From the NCBI GenBank assembly GCA_037721215.1, contig JBBJNV010000005.1, positions 62,001-126,000 on the forward strand: DNA of 64,000 nt, written 5' to 3'. This DNA is from Gemmatimonadaceae bacterium. GTDB taxonomy: Bacteria > Gemmatimonadota > Gemmatimonadetes > Gemmatimonadales > Gemmatimonadaceae. Position numbers and translations under genes: made by a program. Shown piece after piece: positions 25,483-34,136 of this stretch (its first letter is position 1; each line of letters begins with the position of its first letter). The notes under the pieces were generated by a model. The model was not told the origin of the DNA. It was given only the letters and a program-made list of their open reading frames with translations, and ran no database searches.

Positions 25483-25932
25483 CTAGAACTGCCGTTCCAT
25501 GCGGAGCCGCCGACGCTCGGCATCCTCCGGCCCGCGAGTTACCCAGCAGGTCTCCGCATCGTTGCTGCGGTCGAGCGCATTTTTTCCGAAAGCGCGTCGA
25601 ACCACACCGAATGGCGTCAGCACGCCAAAATAGATCACGACCATGAAGATGGGCGTCGTCACTTTGGACATTGCACCTGCAAGCCGCATCCAGGCCTGCT
25701 CTACGCCCCGGAGATGAATCGGTGCCGCGAACGCCGCAATGTACAGAAGCGAGGCGAGAATGGCGAAAATCGTGGCGGCGGTCTCGCGATGCCGCCAGTA
25801 GAGAATGGCGGCCAAAGCAGCAAACGCGGATCCGACTGTAAACCCGAATCGTCGGCCATCCGCCGCCGAATACGCGGCGTTTTTTTCTGTACCGATCGGC
25901 GACGTCAATCGGCCGGTATCGATTGCTGCCAT
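25483..25932 (-). CDS. SxtJ-like small membrane protein
   Basis: 149 residues. After a soluble start (about 35 residues) come hydrophobic helices at about 29-48, 50-72 and 88-108 (for example IFMVVIYFGVLTPFGVVRRA). A charged C-terminal tail rich in Arg and Glu follows. The size, pattern and place directly after a carbamoyltransferase match the SxtJ family, named from the saxitoxin cluster, where its role is unknown. The ATG lies 28 nt inside the carbamoyltransferase gene, so translation is coupled. DUF5989 follows. Confidence 0.8.
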   Translation of the reverse strand: MAAIDTGRLTSPIGTEKNAAYSAADGRRFGFTVGSAFAALAAILYWRHRETAATIFAILASLLYIAAFAAPIHLRGVEQAWMRLAGAMSKVTTPIFMVVIYFGVLTPFGVVRRAFGKNALDRSNDAETCWVTRGPEDAERRRLRMERQF

Positions 25933-27728
25933 GCCCCGGCATCACTCATCGGCTGATCAGATTTGGCAACTGCGAACGACCCGATGATCAGATGGTCGAG
26001 CCCCGTGCGCATGAAGCAGCGGTAGGCGTCCTCAGGCGTGCAGACGATGGGCTCTCCACGAACGTTGAAAGAGGTGTTCACCAGTACCGGACAGCCAGTA
26101 AGGCGATTGAACTCCTCGATCAGCGAATGGTAAGCCGGGCTCCGCTCCGCCGTCACCGTCTGAATGCGGGCGGAATAATCGAGATGGGTGACTGCTGGAA
26201 TATCAGATCGAGGAATATTCAGGCGATCGATGCCCCAAGGCTCGCTGTCGGCTGGCGACGGTGGGCAACGCCGGCTTTGAACGACGGGCGCGACGACGAG
26301 CATGTATGGAGACTCACTTTCCAGTTCAAAATATTCATCTGCGGAGCGTTGCAGCACGCTCGGCGCAAACGGCCGGAATCCTTCCCGAAACTTCACTTTG
26401 AGATTGATGGAGGCCTGCATGCGGGCACTGCGGGGATCGGCGAGAATGCTTCGTGCGCCGAGCGCTCGAGGACCGAATTCCATTCGTCCCTCGAACCAGC
26501 CGATGACCTGATCCTGGGCCAGCAGACTCGCGGCGTGAACGATGATTTCATCCTGCGTCATTTGCTGGTAGCGGGCACCACACAGGGTCAATGCCTGCTC
26601 GATCGCAACGTCGTCGAACGAAGGCCCCAGCAGCGAGCCCTCCATTGCATCGTCCGTCTGCGCAACGCGCGGCTGCGCGAGATACCGGTGCCATGCGAGA
26701 AGCGCGGCACCCAGCGCACCGCCCGCATCGCCGGAGGCAGGCTGTATCCAGACTCTATCGAATGGACCCTCGCGCATCACCTTGCCATTCGCCACCGCGT
26801 TCAATGCGACCCCTCCGGCAAGGCATAGAACCCGGCTACCCGTCCTGTCGTGCGCGGTTCGCGCCATGCGAAGCACGACTTCTTCGCAAACGTCCTGCAC
26901 ACTGCGCGCGAGATCCATCTCTCGCTGGGTGAGGCTCGACTCGGGAGCGCGCGGCGGCCCGTCGAAAAGTTCATCGAACGCCGGGCTCGTCATCGTGAGC
27001 CCGGCCAGGTAGTTGAAATACCGCTGGTTGAGCGTAAAGGAGCCGTCGCTCCTGAGATCGATGAGCTCGCGGTAAATCGCGTCTACGTACCTCGGTGTCC
27101 CGTATGGAGCGAGACCCATGACCTTGTACTCGCCCGAGTTGACCTTGAAACCCGCGTGATAGGTAAATGCCGAGTAGAGCAACCCGAGCGAATCGGGCCA
27201 GTGCAGCTCCAGCAACAGGTCGATCTCTGATCCATGCCCGTGACCGACGGACGCAGTAGCCCATTCGCCCACGCCGTCGATAGTCAGGATCGCAGCTTCG
27301 TCGTACGGCGACGGCAGAAACGCGCTTGCCGCGTGCGACTCGTGATGCTCAGCGTAAAGAACCCGTCCGCTGTAACCTCCCAGTCCCTCCCGGATTGCGC
27401 GGTCTGTGTAGAGCTTCTCCTTGATCCACACGGGTCCGGCTTTCAGGAACGATCCGAACCCTCGTGGAGCGACACCGAGCCAGGTCTCAATAATTCGTTC
27501 GAACTTGAGCAGCGGCTTGTCATAGAAGGCGACCGCCTCGAGATCGTTCGCCCCGATGTTCGAGTTCTCCAGACAATACGCAACCGCACGCGCCGGGAAG
27601 GATGCATCGGCCTTGATTCGTGTGAACCGTTCTTCCTGCGCGGCGGCAACGATCTGTCCATCCCGGAGGAGGCATGCAGCGCTGTCGTGATAAAATGCGG
27701 AAATGCCGAGGACGTACCGGTGGCTCAC
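25905..27728 (-). CDS. NodU/CmcH-type O-carbamoyltransferase
   Basis: Uses carbamoyl phosphate and ATP to carbamoylate a hydroxyl group of a sugar or secondary metabolite. 607 residues with a GTG start at 27728. The N-terminal Kae1-like domain begins LGISAFYHDSAACLL and has the metal-binding AEHHESHAASAFLPSP and LTIDGVGEWATASVG. The nucleotide loop is LAGGVALNAVANG. The C-terminal YrdC-like domain contains EFGPRALGARSILADPR and VNTSFNVRGEPIVC. Family members act in nodulation factor, cephamycin, tobramycin and saxitoxin synthesis and on polysaccharides. Without other biosynthetic genes nearby, a cell-surface or exported glycan is the likely acceptor. Confidence 0.94.
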   Translation of the reverse strand: MSHRYVLGISAFYHDSAACLLRDGQIVAAAQEERFTRIKADASFPARAVAYCLENSNIGANDLEAVAFYDKPLLKFERIIETWLGVAPRGFGSFLKAGPVWIKEKLYTDRAIREGLGGYSGRVLYAEHHESHAASAFLPSPYDEAAILTIDGVGEWATASVGHGHGSEIDLLLELHWPDSLGLLYSAFTYHAGFKVNSGEYKVMGLAPYGTPRYVDAIYRELIDLRSDGSFTLNQRYFNYLAGLTMTSPAFDELFDGPPRAPESSLTQREMDLARSVQDVCEEVVLRMARTAHDRTGSRVLCLAGGVALNAVANGKVMREGPFDRVWIQPASGDAGGALGAALLAWHRYLAQPRVAQTDDAMEGSLLGPSFDDVAIEQALTLCGARYQQMTQDEIIVHAASLLAQDQVIGWFEGRMEFGPRALGARSILADPRSARMQASINLKVKFREGFRPFAPSVLQRSADEYFELESESPYMLVVAPVVQSRRCPPSPADSEPWGIDRLNIPRSDIPAVTHLDYSARIQTVTAERSPAYHSLIEEFNRLTGCPVLVNTSFNVRGEPIVCTPEDAYRCFMRTGLDHLIIGSFAVAKSDQPMSDAGAWQQSIPAD

Positions 27729-27750
27729 GGACAGCGCACCGTGCTGCCGG

Positions 27751-28605
27751 TCAATCGACCTCTACGCGGCGCCATCGTGCGTTGACGAGCTGCATGCATC
27801 CGTAGGCAACGAGCCCGAAAGCGACTACCCCAAGCAAGGCACGCCCGTAGGGAAGGCGTCCAACGGTATCGAGCGCCCCATCGATTCCCTTCACCGGCCT
27901 TCCGCTGTATTTGACTGCCGCGATCACGATAAACCAGCCGATTACGAGAAATACTACCCCGCGCGCAGCGAGCCCAAACCTCGACATTTTGGAAATCCAG
28001 CCGTGCCAGTGATCGTCAATCCGATAGAGATGAAGATGCTTGTTGACGTCGCGCGCAAATGCTTTCCGGAACTGGAACAATGCGTATGCAATCACCATGA
28101 CGCCCCCGGTTGCAACCAGCCAGCGCCCCGCCGGGGCAGCAAGGAAGCGAACGGTCCATTCCCGCGTCGTCTGGCTCTCGCCGATGTCACCGTTCACCAC
28201 CCGCCAGGCCTGAATTGCGAGCCCGACCGCGATGATGCCGCTTCCGGCCTGCCCCAGCCTCAGCGCGACGCCCTTGAAGGCCTTGCCGCGGTGCTCAGTG
28301 TCACGCCAGGCGGCGATAAATCTCCACACCGCGTAACCCAGCAGCCCGACGACCGACAACGCAACGATGATGCGTCCAAAAGGCTGTTGAAGTATCATCG
28401 ATACAACGCCTCTGCCATCTGTGGTCTGCCCGCCGAGGCCAGCGACCGCAAGCGCGGCAAGCGATCCCATGACCACGTAGACCACACCTTTGGAGGCGTA
28501 GCCGACGCGAGCGAGGCGGCATATCCACGGGCCAACCGCCTCTGCAACTTCGTCGGTGTCAGGTGCCGCCGGCTGAGAAGGCTGCTCTGCAGGATGTGCT
28601 GTCAT
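27751..28605 (-). CDS. DUF1206 membrane protein
   Basis: 284 residues from the ATG at 28605; a TTG at 28641 would add 12. Three internal repeats, each starting with a pattern like RVGYASKGVVYVVMG (first), RLGQAGSGIIAVGLA (second) and RFGLAARGVVFLVIG (third), and each with two hydrophobic helices, give six membrane segments. This is the DUF1206 fold; function is unknown. The N-terminal 30 residues are Pro/Ala/Glu-rich and cytoplasmic. It lies 39 nt after the DEAD-box helicase gene and 22 nt before the carbamoyltransferase, so may be part of that transcript. Confidence 0.85.
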   Translation of the reverse strand: MTAHPAEQPSQPAAPDTDEVAEAVGPWICRLARVGYASKGVVYVVMGSLAALAVAGLGGQTTDGRGVVSMILQQPFGRIIVALSVVGLLGYAVWRFIAAWRDTEHRGKAFKGVALRLGQAGSGIIAVGLAIQAWRVVNGDIGESQTTREWTVRFLAAPAGRWLVATGGVMVIAYALFQFRKAFARDVNKHLHLYRIDDHWHGWISKMSRFGLAARGVVFLVIGWFIVIAAVKYSGRPVKGIDGALDTVGRLPYGRALLGVVAFGLVAYGCMQLVNARWRRVEVD

Positions 28606-28644
28606 GCGGTCACGATGCACGCGAGACACGTCGATCCGCAACGG

Positions 28645-30447
28645 TCAGCCCCGGCCTACTTTCCCCGGCTTTCTGCCTGTGGTCAGCTCCCGCTCGCGCC
28701 GTACGGTGATTTTCTGTCCGCGAATCTTTGCTCCGGTGAGCGCACCGATGATAGCGTCCACAGATTCTTCGGGCACCTCGACCAGCGAAAACCCGTCGCC
28801 CATTTCAATGGTCCCGATGTCCCGGCCGGATATGCCGGCCTCGTTCGCAATTGCACCGACGAGGTCTGCCGGCCGAATTCCTGTCCGCCGTCCCACGCCC
28901 ACGTAAAGACGCGTGCCCCTCCGTTTTGCGCCGGGTTTGCCACCGGGTCTGCCAGCTGCCAACGCATCTTCTCTGGCCGCACCGCGCTTTGAGGCTTTCC
29001 CGCTCGCCGTCGCGTCGTAATCCTCACGCTTTCGCAATGGCTTGCTGCTGCCAAGCCCTTTGACGCGCTCGGCGTGCGCGGCCACCGGAACTACGTCATC
29101 CTCATTACCTGCCGGACCCGCTGACGCTTCATGGGCAAGTTTCACCGCGGCGGCCGCAACATCCATTACATCGAGGTCGGTGGCGAGCGATTCTACAATC
29201 GCCCTGTAAGGCTCGAGACCTTCCGAACCCGCCGCTGTGCGCAGCAACGCCCGCGTTGCTTCCAACCGGCGCGCCTTGAGGTCGAGAATGGTCGGAACCG
29301 TCTCAATCCGGATCTTCTGCTTGGTGTGCTGCTCGATGTTGCGCAGCATCCGCGTCTCGCGGGCCTCGACGAGCGTGATGGCTACCCCTTCCCTGCCGGC
29401 CCGGCCGGTGCGCCCGATCCGGTGCACGTAAGCATCGGGAGACGACGGCACATCGAAATTCACGACATGCGACAGATGCCCGATGTCCAGGCCGCGGGCC
29501 GCAACATCAGTCGCAACGAGCAGCTCCACCCCGCCCTCACGAAATCTGCGCATCACCCGGTCACGCTGTTCCTGCGACAACCCCCCATGGATAGCCTCCG
29601 CCCGGTAGCCTCGTCCGTTAAGAGTCTCGGTGAGTTCATCCACCTCTGTGCGGGTGCGGCAAAACACGATTGCCGACGTCGGGTTCTCGACGTCGAGCAC
29701 CCGGCCCAACGCGGCTGGCTTCTGCTGCCGTTGTACCATGTACGCAACCTGACGCACTTTTGGAAGCGTGCCGGCTACTGCGCGCTCGCCGGCAATTTTT
29801 ACGTTCGCCGGTTCGCGGAGATGCTTTTTCGCGATCGACTTGATTCGGGGTGCTATCGTCGCCGAGAACAGTGCGGTTTGCCGCTCCTTTGGAGTTGCAT
29901 CGAGAATTGCGTCGAGATCTTCGGCGAAGCCCATGTCCAGCATTTCGTCGGCCTCATCCAGCACCACGGTTTTCACATGGCTCAGGTCCAGCGTGCTGCG
30001 CTTGATGTGATCGAGGGCACGTCCCGGTGTTGCCACGACGACATCGACCCCGCGACGCAGGACGGTGAGCTGCTGGTGAATGGATTGGCCCCCATATATC
30101 GGCAGCACGCGCGCTCCAAAAGCCCGTCCGTACTTGTGAACTGCTTCCGCCACCTGCATCGCAAGTTCCCGCGTCGGCACGAGTATCAGAGCACTTACGA
30201 GCGGTCTGGATGCAATTCGTGCCGGATCGGCAGCAATGCGCTGGAGAATTGGAATCGCGAATGCGGCGGTCTTGCCGGTTCCCGTAGCCGCCTGGCCAAG
30301 CAGGTCGCGCCCTGCGAGGAGCGGCGGTATCGCTTCGCGCTGGATGGGAGTGGGTTCTTCATATCCGAGCACGTTGAGTGTGCCGGCTATCGAATCGGCA
30401 ATACCGAGGGCGATGAAGCCGTTGGCGTTGTCGGTTTGGTCTTCCAT
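28645..30447 (-). CDS. DEAD-box RNA helicase with DbpA-type RNA-binding domain
   Basis: ATP-dependent RNA unwinding in ribosome assembly or RNA decay. 600 residues. Q motif YEEPTPIQREAI; Walker A ATGTGKT at about 60; motif Ia PTRELAMQ; DEAD box LDEADEMLDMGF; motif III FSATI; and the helicase C domain with VATDVAARGLDIG and HRIGRTGRAGREG. A basic linker (about 430-490) leads to a C-terminal DbpA-like RRM (RLYVGVGRRTGIRPADLVGA) and a Gly/Arg tail. The arrangement is that of DeaD/CsdA. It is followed by DUF1206. Confidence 0.95.
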   Translation of the reverse strand: MEDQTDNANGFIALGIADSIAGTLNVLGYEEPTPIQREAIPPLLAGRDLLGQAATGTGKTAAFAIPILQRIAADPARIASRPLVSALILVPTRELAMQVAEAVHKYGRAFGARVLPIYGGQSIHQQLTVLRRGVDVVVATPGRALDHIKRSTLDLSHVKTVVLDEADEMLDMGFAEDLDAILDATPKERQTALFSATIAPRIKSIAKKHLREPANVKIAGERAVAGTLPKVRQVAYMVQRQQKPAALGRVLDVENPTSAIVFCRTRTEVDELTETLNGRGYRAEAIHGGLSQEQRDRVMRRFREGGVELLVATDVAARGLDIGHLSHVVNFDVPSSPDAYVHRIGRTGRAGREGVAITLVEARETRMLRNIEQHTKQKIRIETVPTILDLKARRLEATRALLRTAAGSEGLEPYRAIVESLATDLDVMDVAAAAVKLAHEASAGPAGNEDDVVPVAAHAERVKGLGSSKPLRKREDYDATASGKASKRGAAREDALAAGRPGGKPGAKRRGTRLYVGVGRRTGIRPADLVGAIANEAGISGRDIGTIEMGDGFSLVEVPEESVDAIIGALTGAKIRGQKITVRRERELTTGRKPGKVGRG

Positions 30448-30602
30448 GCGGGTGGTCCGATCGGTCAGAGAGATGTTGCCCGGACACGCGGGCTTGCTGA
30501 CCGGATAGTCAAGCTAGCGGGTCTGGATGGCCCATGACGATATGCATGCTACCTGTTGAGGATCAATACGAACGCCCGGCGAACAACTCTGATAACGTGC
30601 GA

Positions 30603-31970
30603 TCAGTTGAACACCTCTCGCACGCCGGTCAGCAGTTCTTCGACGGTTCCAGCATCCGCCCCGATACATGCAACTGTGACCTTTCCCGCGGCCAGCCGCC
30701 CCGGGTTGAATGGTATCACGCCAGTCCCCCGAACGCCGTCGAACATCAACCCTCCGCATCGCTGCCGAACGGTGGCAAAGTTGGTCGGCGGGACAAAGAT
30801 ATTGACCGAGCGAAACGCAGTTACGGGATTCAGTCCGCGCTGCGTCTGAATGCCATTTACCCGCTCCATGAGCGCAGTTGCGTACATACCGCCGTTGATA
30901 CGCGCGTTCAGTTCCGACAGGAAATATTCCCGCACGCCCGTCTGGCTGTTTTCATACTCGCAGAAATCGAAACCTGCGGCGCCTGAAAATCCTTCCTCCT
31001 TCAGAGCGTTCGTAAGCCTTGCAGCGGAATCGATCATCGCTGGCAGCAACGATGCGACTGTCGGAAATACGCTTCCCGCAAAAACGAGGCGGCCGTCCAC
31101 TCTCTGATCGTTGACACTCACACAGGAGATGTCGCCACTTTCGGGATCGATCCACATGACGACATTGGGTGAGCAAATCACGTCGAAGAAAGGCTCGACG
31201 ATGTAGATGTCGTTGTCTTCCCGGTTGGCGATGAGCTGCGTACAGGCGGCGATATCGCGATCGGCTTCGACGATGAACGTCGACGAACCGGACGCACCGA
31301 AAGAACCTTTGACGACAACGCGGCCACTTACTCTAAGGCACTCAGCCAATGTCGCTGAAAGTCGTGCCTGGTCGGCCGACTGAGACCCATGCCGCATTCG
31401 CACCACCGCCGCAGGCGCCACTGGAACTCCGCACTGGGCAGCACGCTCACGAATGACATGCTTCATGTTTGCGTTTCTGACCCGGTCGGGGGGTGCGCCG
31501 ATTACCCGCACAGAACGGCCGATCGTCGCTCCGAGAGCGTCGGCGAGGCGCCATTCGACTTCGGTCGCAATGAACGGGTTGAGGACTACCGCCGATGCGC
31601 CGCACATCGTCCCGAGACGCGAGAGTGCGCCCGGGTTTGACATGAGAGTTTCAGCCATCGAACCGTTCGGTGACGGGGCGGCGCCGTCTGACGCGACGAC
31701 GATCCTGTCGATCGGCGGCGTCATACCGAGTTCCAGCATGTAGTCCAGGAAGTCGCGGTCGACTGCGGATGGCACAACGACGATGTCCTGCTCACCAGCG
31801 AGGAACAGCGCGCGGTGTGATTCTTCATCGTCGAGATTTACACCGGCCAGATTGCCAATCGAGGTCACGCCATGCACAAAAACGTTCGTGTCCTTCATGC
31901 GACTCATCGCTTCGATAATGCCGGAAGGCATCGCGGCCGCCGTGGGTTGCAACTCCCGAGCGGGGGTCAT
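30603..31970 (-). CDS. ATP-grasp ligase with preATP-grasp domain, uncharacterised
   Basis: 455 residues. The N-terminal half has a Rossmann-like preATP-grasp fold (NVFVHGVTSIGN, then IDRIVVASDG). Residues about 170-400 are an ATP-grasp fold: the nucleotide-binding loop VVVKGSFGASGSSTF, hinge NDIYIVEPF, and the Mg-binding strand FLSELNARINGGMY. This resembles the PGM1-like peptide-ligase group more than D-Ala-D-Ala ligase or carbamoyl-phosphate synthase. Such enzymes form an acyl-phosphate and then an amide or ester. It starts 52 nt after a PaaK-like adenylating enzyme. Substrates are unknown. Start choice is uncertain (ATGs at 31970, 31931 and 31907). Confidence 0.8.
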   Translation of the reverse strand: MTPARELQPTAAAMPSGIIEAMSRMKDTNVFVHGVTSIGNLAGVNLDDEESHRALFLAGEQDIVVVPSAVDRDFLDYMLELGMTPPIDRIVVASDGAAPSPNGSMAETLMSNPGALSRLGTMCGASAVVLNPFIATEVEWRLADALGATIGRSVRVIGAPPDRVRNANMKHVIRERAAQCGVPVAPAAVVRMRHGSQSADQARLSATLAECLRVSGRVVVKGSFGASGSSTFIVEADRDIAACTQLIANREDNDIYIVEPFFDVICSPNVVMWIDPESGDISCVSVNDQRVDGRLVFAGSVFPTVASLLPAMIDSAARLTNALKEEGFSGAAGFDFCEYENSQTGVREYFLSELNARINGGMYATALMERVNGIQTQRGLNPVTAFRSVNIFVPPTNFATVRQRCGGLMFDGVRGTGVIPFNPGRLAAGKVTVACIGADAGTVEELLTGVREVFN

Positions 31971-32021
31971 CGAAGCGCCCGCTGTCGACGCGCGCCGCGT
32001 GTACCAGCAGCGTGTCCAGTG

Positions 32022-33248
32022 TCACTCATCGGCGGACACCGGGGACGCCAACCCGGCATACGGCCGGAATTTCCCGCTGGCCGAGGGCGAGATGCTATCG
32101 ACGAATTTCATGTGGAAGGCGACACCCGGTCCCAGTACGCTTCGCACAGATCGCTCGACCTCCGTCACCTGTTCGCCGGTTTGCTCGGATGATGCGACCA
32201 CGTAGGCAGTGATGAGATCGATCCGTTCCTGGATCATTGAAAAGTTCCTGATCCACGGGGTGAGACCCAGGTTGAATGAAAAGGGATGCAGCAGTCTGCC
32301 ATCGGGAAGCCGGAAGTAATCGAGGGCTCGACCGTCGATTCTCGCAAGCGTGGGGGAATGGGCGCCACACGCGCAGCGTGCCGGACCTTTCGTCACCACA
32401 TCGCCGATGCGGTAGCGAATGAACGGCATGGTGAACGCGTTCAGATTCGTTCCAATCAACTCGCCGTTGCGTCCTTCTGCCGCTCCCTGGTTGCCTTCAA
32501 CCACCTCAGTAACCACCGCGCGCTGTCGGATGTGATACAGCTTTTCGCTGCGGCACTGGAAAGCCGTCACCCCCAGCTCGTGAGATGCATAAACATCGTA
32601 AACCGGTGCATTGAACGCCGTGGCGATTGTCTGTCGCATGGCTGCTGTCAGAACCTCGCCTCCCACCCCTACATACCGTGGACGTACTTCACTGCCGCCG
32701 TCATCGAGCGCGAGTCGCGCTACTTGCGCGATGACACCTGGAAACCCGTTGATGGCGCTAGGCGAGAATGCCCGCAACTGCCGGAGTATCTCTGCTGGTG
32801 GCAGCAGGCAGCTGATTCTTGTCTGGTGGTACATCCGGGAGGCGGTAAGCACACGGAGCGCGCGTCCCTCCAGTCGCAGTGACGGCCGCGTGATGGCCAC
32901 CCAGGCCGAGCGCGCGCCTGGCCGCGTTCCGTAGTAGTAGGCGAGGCGCCATCTGCCAACATTCACCGCGTGCTGTTCGGCAATCGAGTTGAAGATTGCG
33001 ACCGGTTGCCCCGTTGACCCGCTTGTCGTGTGCCGCACAAGCGATGCACTTTCGAGTCCCTGCGCCATGAAGGCTCCGGGGTCGCGCTGCAGATCCTTTT
33101 TGTTGCTGATCGGGATTACCTGCAGATCGTCTGCCCCGCGAATCTTGTGAGCACGTATCCCGTTTTCGTCGAACAGGCGCCGATAGTAGGGCACGTTGGC
33201 ATAGGCATGCATGACCAGTCGCCGTACACGCCTGTCAGTTGAGCTCAT
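32022..33248 (-). CDS. PaaK/CapK-like adenylate-forming enzyme
   Basis: 408 residues. It starts with the PaaK-family pattern HAYANVPYYRRLFDENG. The AMP/phosphate loop is TTSGSTGQPV. Later blocks are YASHELGVTAFQC (adenine pocket region), MPFIRYRIGDVV (hinge Asp and Arg) and CACGAHSPTLARIDGR with a Cys pair. The C-terminal mini-domain carries SASGKFRPY with the catalytic Lys. Such enzymes activate a carboxylate as acyl-AMP, then to CoA or another acceptor; this one is shorter than phenylacetate-CoA ligase (about 430) and close to CapK. The ATG overlaps the upstream membrane protein stop (ATGA). Substrate is unknown. Confidence 0.85.
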   Translation of the reverse strand: MSSTDRRVRRLVMHAYANVPYYRRLFDENGIRAHKIRGADDLQVIPISNKKDLQRDPGAFMAQGLESASLVRHTTSGSTGQPVAIFNSIAEQHAVNVGRWRLAYYYGTRPGARSAWVAITRPSLRLEGRALRVLTASRMYHQTRISCLLPPAEILRQLRAFSPSAINGFPGVIAQVARLALDDGGSEVRPRYVGVGGEVLTAAMRQTIATAFNAPVYDVYASHELGVTAFQCRSEKLYHIRQRAVVTEVVEGNQGAAEGRNGELIGTNLNAFTMPFIRYRIGDVVTKGPARCACGAHSPTLARIDGRALDYFRLPDGRLLHPFSFNLGLTPWIRNFSMIQERIDLITAYVVASSEQTGEQVTEVERSVRSVLGPGVAFHMKFVDSISPSASGKFRPYAGLASPVSADE

Positions 33249-33706
33249 CGGCGACCGGTGGCGGGGTGCCGATAGGTTGACGCGAGCCCGAGCAGACCGA
33301 GCTGGATCATCGTCCCCGGCGCGAGCGCTGGGGTCGCCCCCATGAGCGCTTCCTTTATCAGACCGAGTCCACCTGTCTCCGGATTCATCTCGCGCTCGAA
33401 CTCAACATTTCCCGAGTAATGCAGAATCATTCCGGCGAAGCCGCTCACCACGAAGACGACCATTACCCCCTGCAACACTCTGATGGCATTTCTGTGTGTG
33501 CGGGTAACGGCGTGCGCGCCTGCGGCACAGATTCCGCAAACTAGGAGCGCAATCGGGACGATCTGCCAGAGGCCATCAGTGTGTTCCATCAGAAAAAGTT
33601 CGACAAGAATTCCAACCATTCCGAGCAGCAGAATTGCAAGTAGCGCAGCCCGTATTTTTGCAGTTGTTGCGGACTCGCCGGCCAGATCGTCCGGGGGAAA
33701 TGTCAT
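33245..33706 (-). CDS. Four-helix membrane protein of unknown function
   Basis: 153 residues with hydrophobic segments at about 18-40 (AALLAILLLGMVGILVELFL), 46-64, 76-97 (VLQGVMVVFVVSGFAGMIL) and 130-145. Between helices 3 and 4 is a charged loop with NVEFEREMNPETGG. I recognise no family. It is the first gene of a unit in which its stop overlaps the PaaK-like start as ATGA, followed by the ATP-grasp gene. The coupling suggests it belongs with the two enzymes, perhaps as transporter or membrane anchor; that is inference. Confidence 0.72.
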   Translation of the reverse strand: MTFPPDDLAGESATTAKIRAALLAILLLGMVGILVELFLMEHTDGLWQIVPIALLVCGICAAGAHAVTRTHRNAIRVLQGVMVVFVVSGFAGMILHYSGNVEFEREMNPETGGLGLIKEALMGATPALAPGTMIQLGLLGLASTYRHPATGRR

Positions 33707-34136
33707 TCGTCAGCAGCTGGCTGGGGCATTTGCGGGGGCTGTGATTCATGTGTGGGGCTGAAGGTATTTACGTCCGCGGGTGAGTTATCAGAAGGCCTTG
33801 CGTTGCGGTGTGCCTGAAGCATAAATATATCGTTGCTTCCTGTACGGATATTTCAGGGAAACGCGAGGCAGGTGCGTTGTGGCATGATCATTACCGGTTT
33901 TCCGGCGTTTTCAAGGCCGGTGGCGCGGAACATGCCTTCTGAACATCCAAACTTGTGAGAATCGTTCGATTCCGGCCTGCTTTTGGAATGGTTTCCCTGG
34001 CATGAATCCGGACGGCTACAGTGTGTCGTATTAAGTTGTTGATGGAAATGTTCGGTTCGACGACGGTATTACGGGCACCGGGAGGGTCCGCGAAAATGCC
34101 TCCCTTTTCAAAACCTTTTTGTACGCAGGAGACGCG
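33707..34136. other. 430-base divergent intergenic region
   Basis: It separates the minus-strand membrane/PaaK/ATP-grasp unit from the plus-strand DUF4331 genes and must hold both promoters. An AT-rich spot at 33820-33832 (ATAAATATAT) offers -10-like boxes in both directions; TTGCGT at 33798-33803 lies 17-18 nt before it on the plus strand. A hairpin at 34080-34104 precedes the DUF4331 start. A 346-codon open frame on the minus strand (33891-34931) covers this region but looks like a shadow of the DUF4331 gene. Confidence 0.5.
34080..34108 (+). terminator. Terminator- or attenuator-like hairpin in the DUF4331 leader
   Basis: GGGAGG at 34080-34085 pairs with CCTCCC at 34099-34104 around a 13-nt loop, followed directly by TTTT and soon another T run (34116-34120). 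It lies 30 nt before the DUF4331 ATG. The stem is short, so it may be a conditional or weak stop. Confidence 0.35.

Noticed and set aside
29131-30537. 468-codon plus-strand open frame opposite the DEAD-box helicase
   Set aside because: Antisense to a gene with all helicase motifs; no start signal and no recognisable domain.
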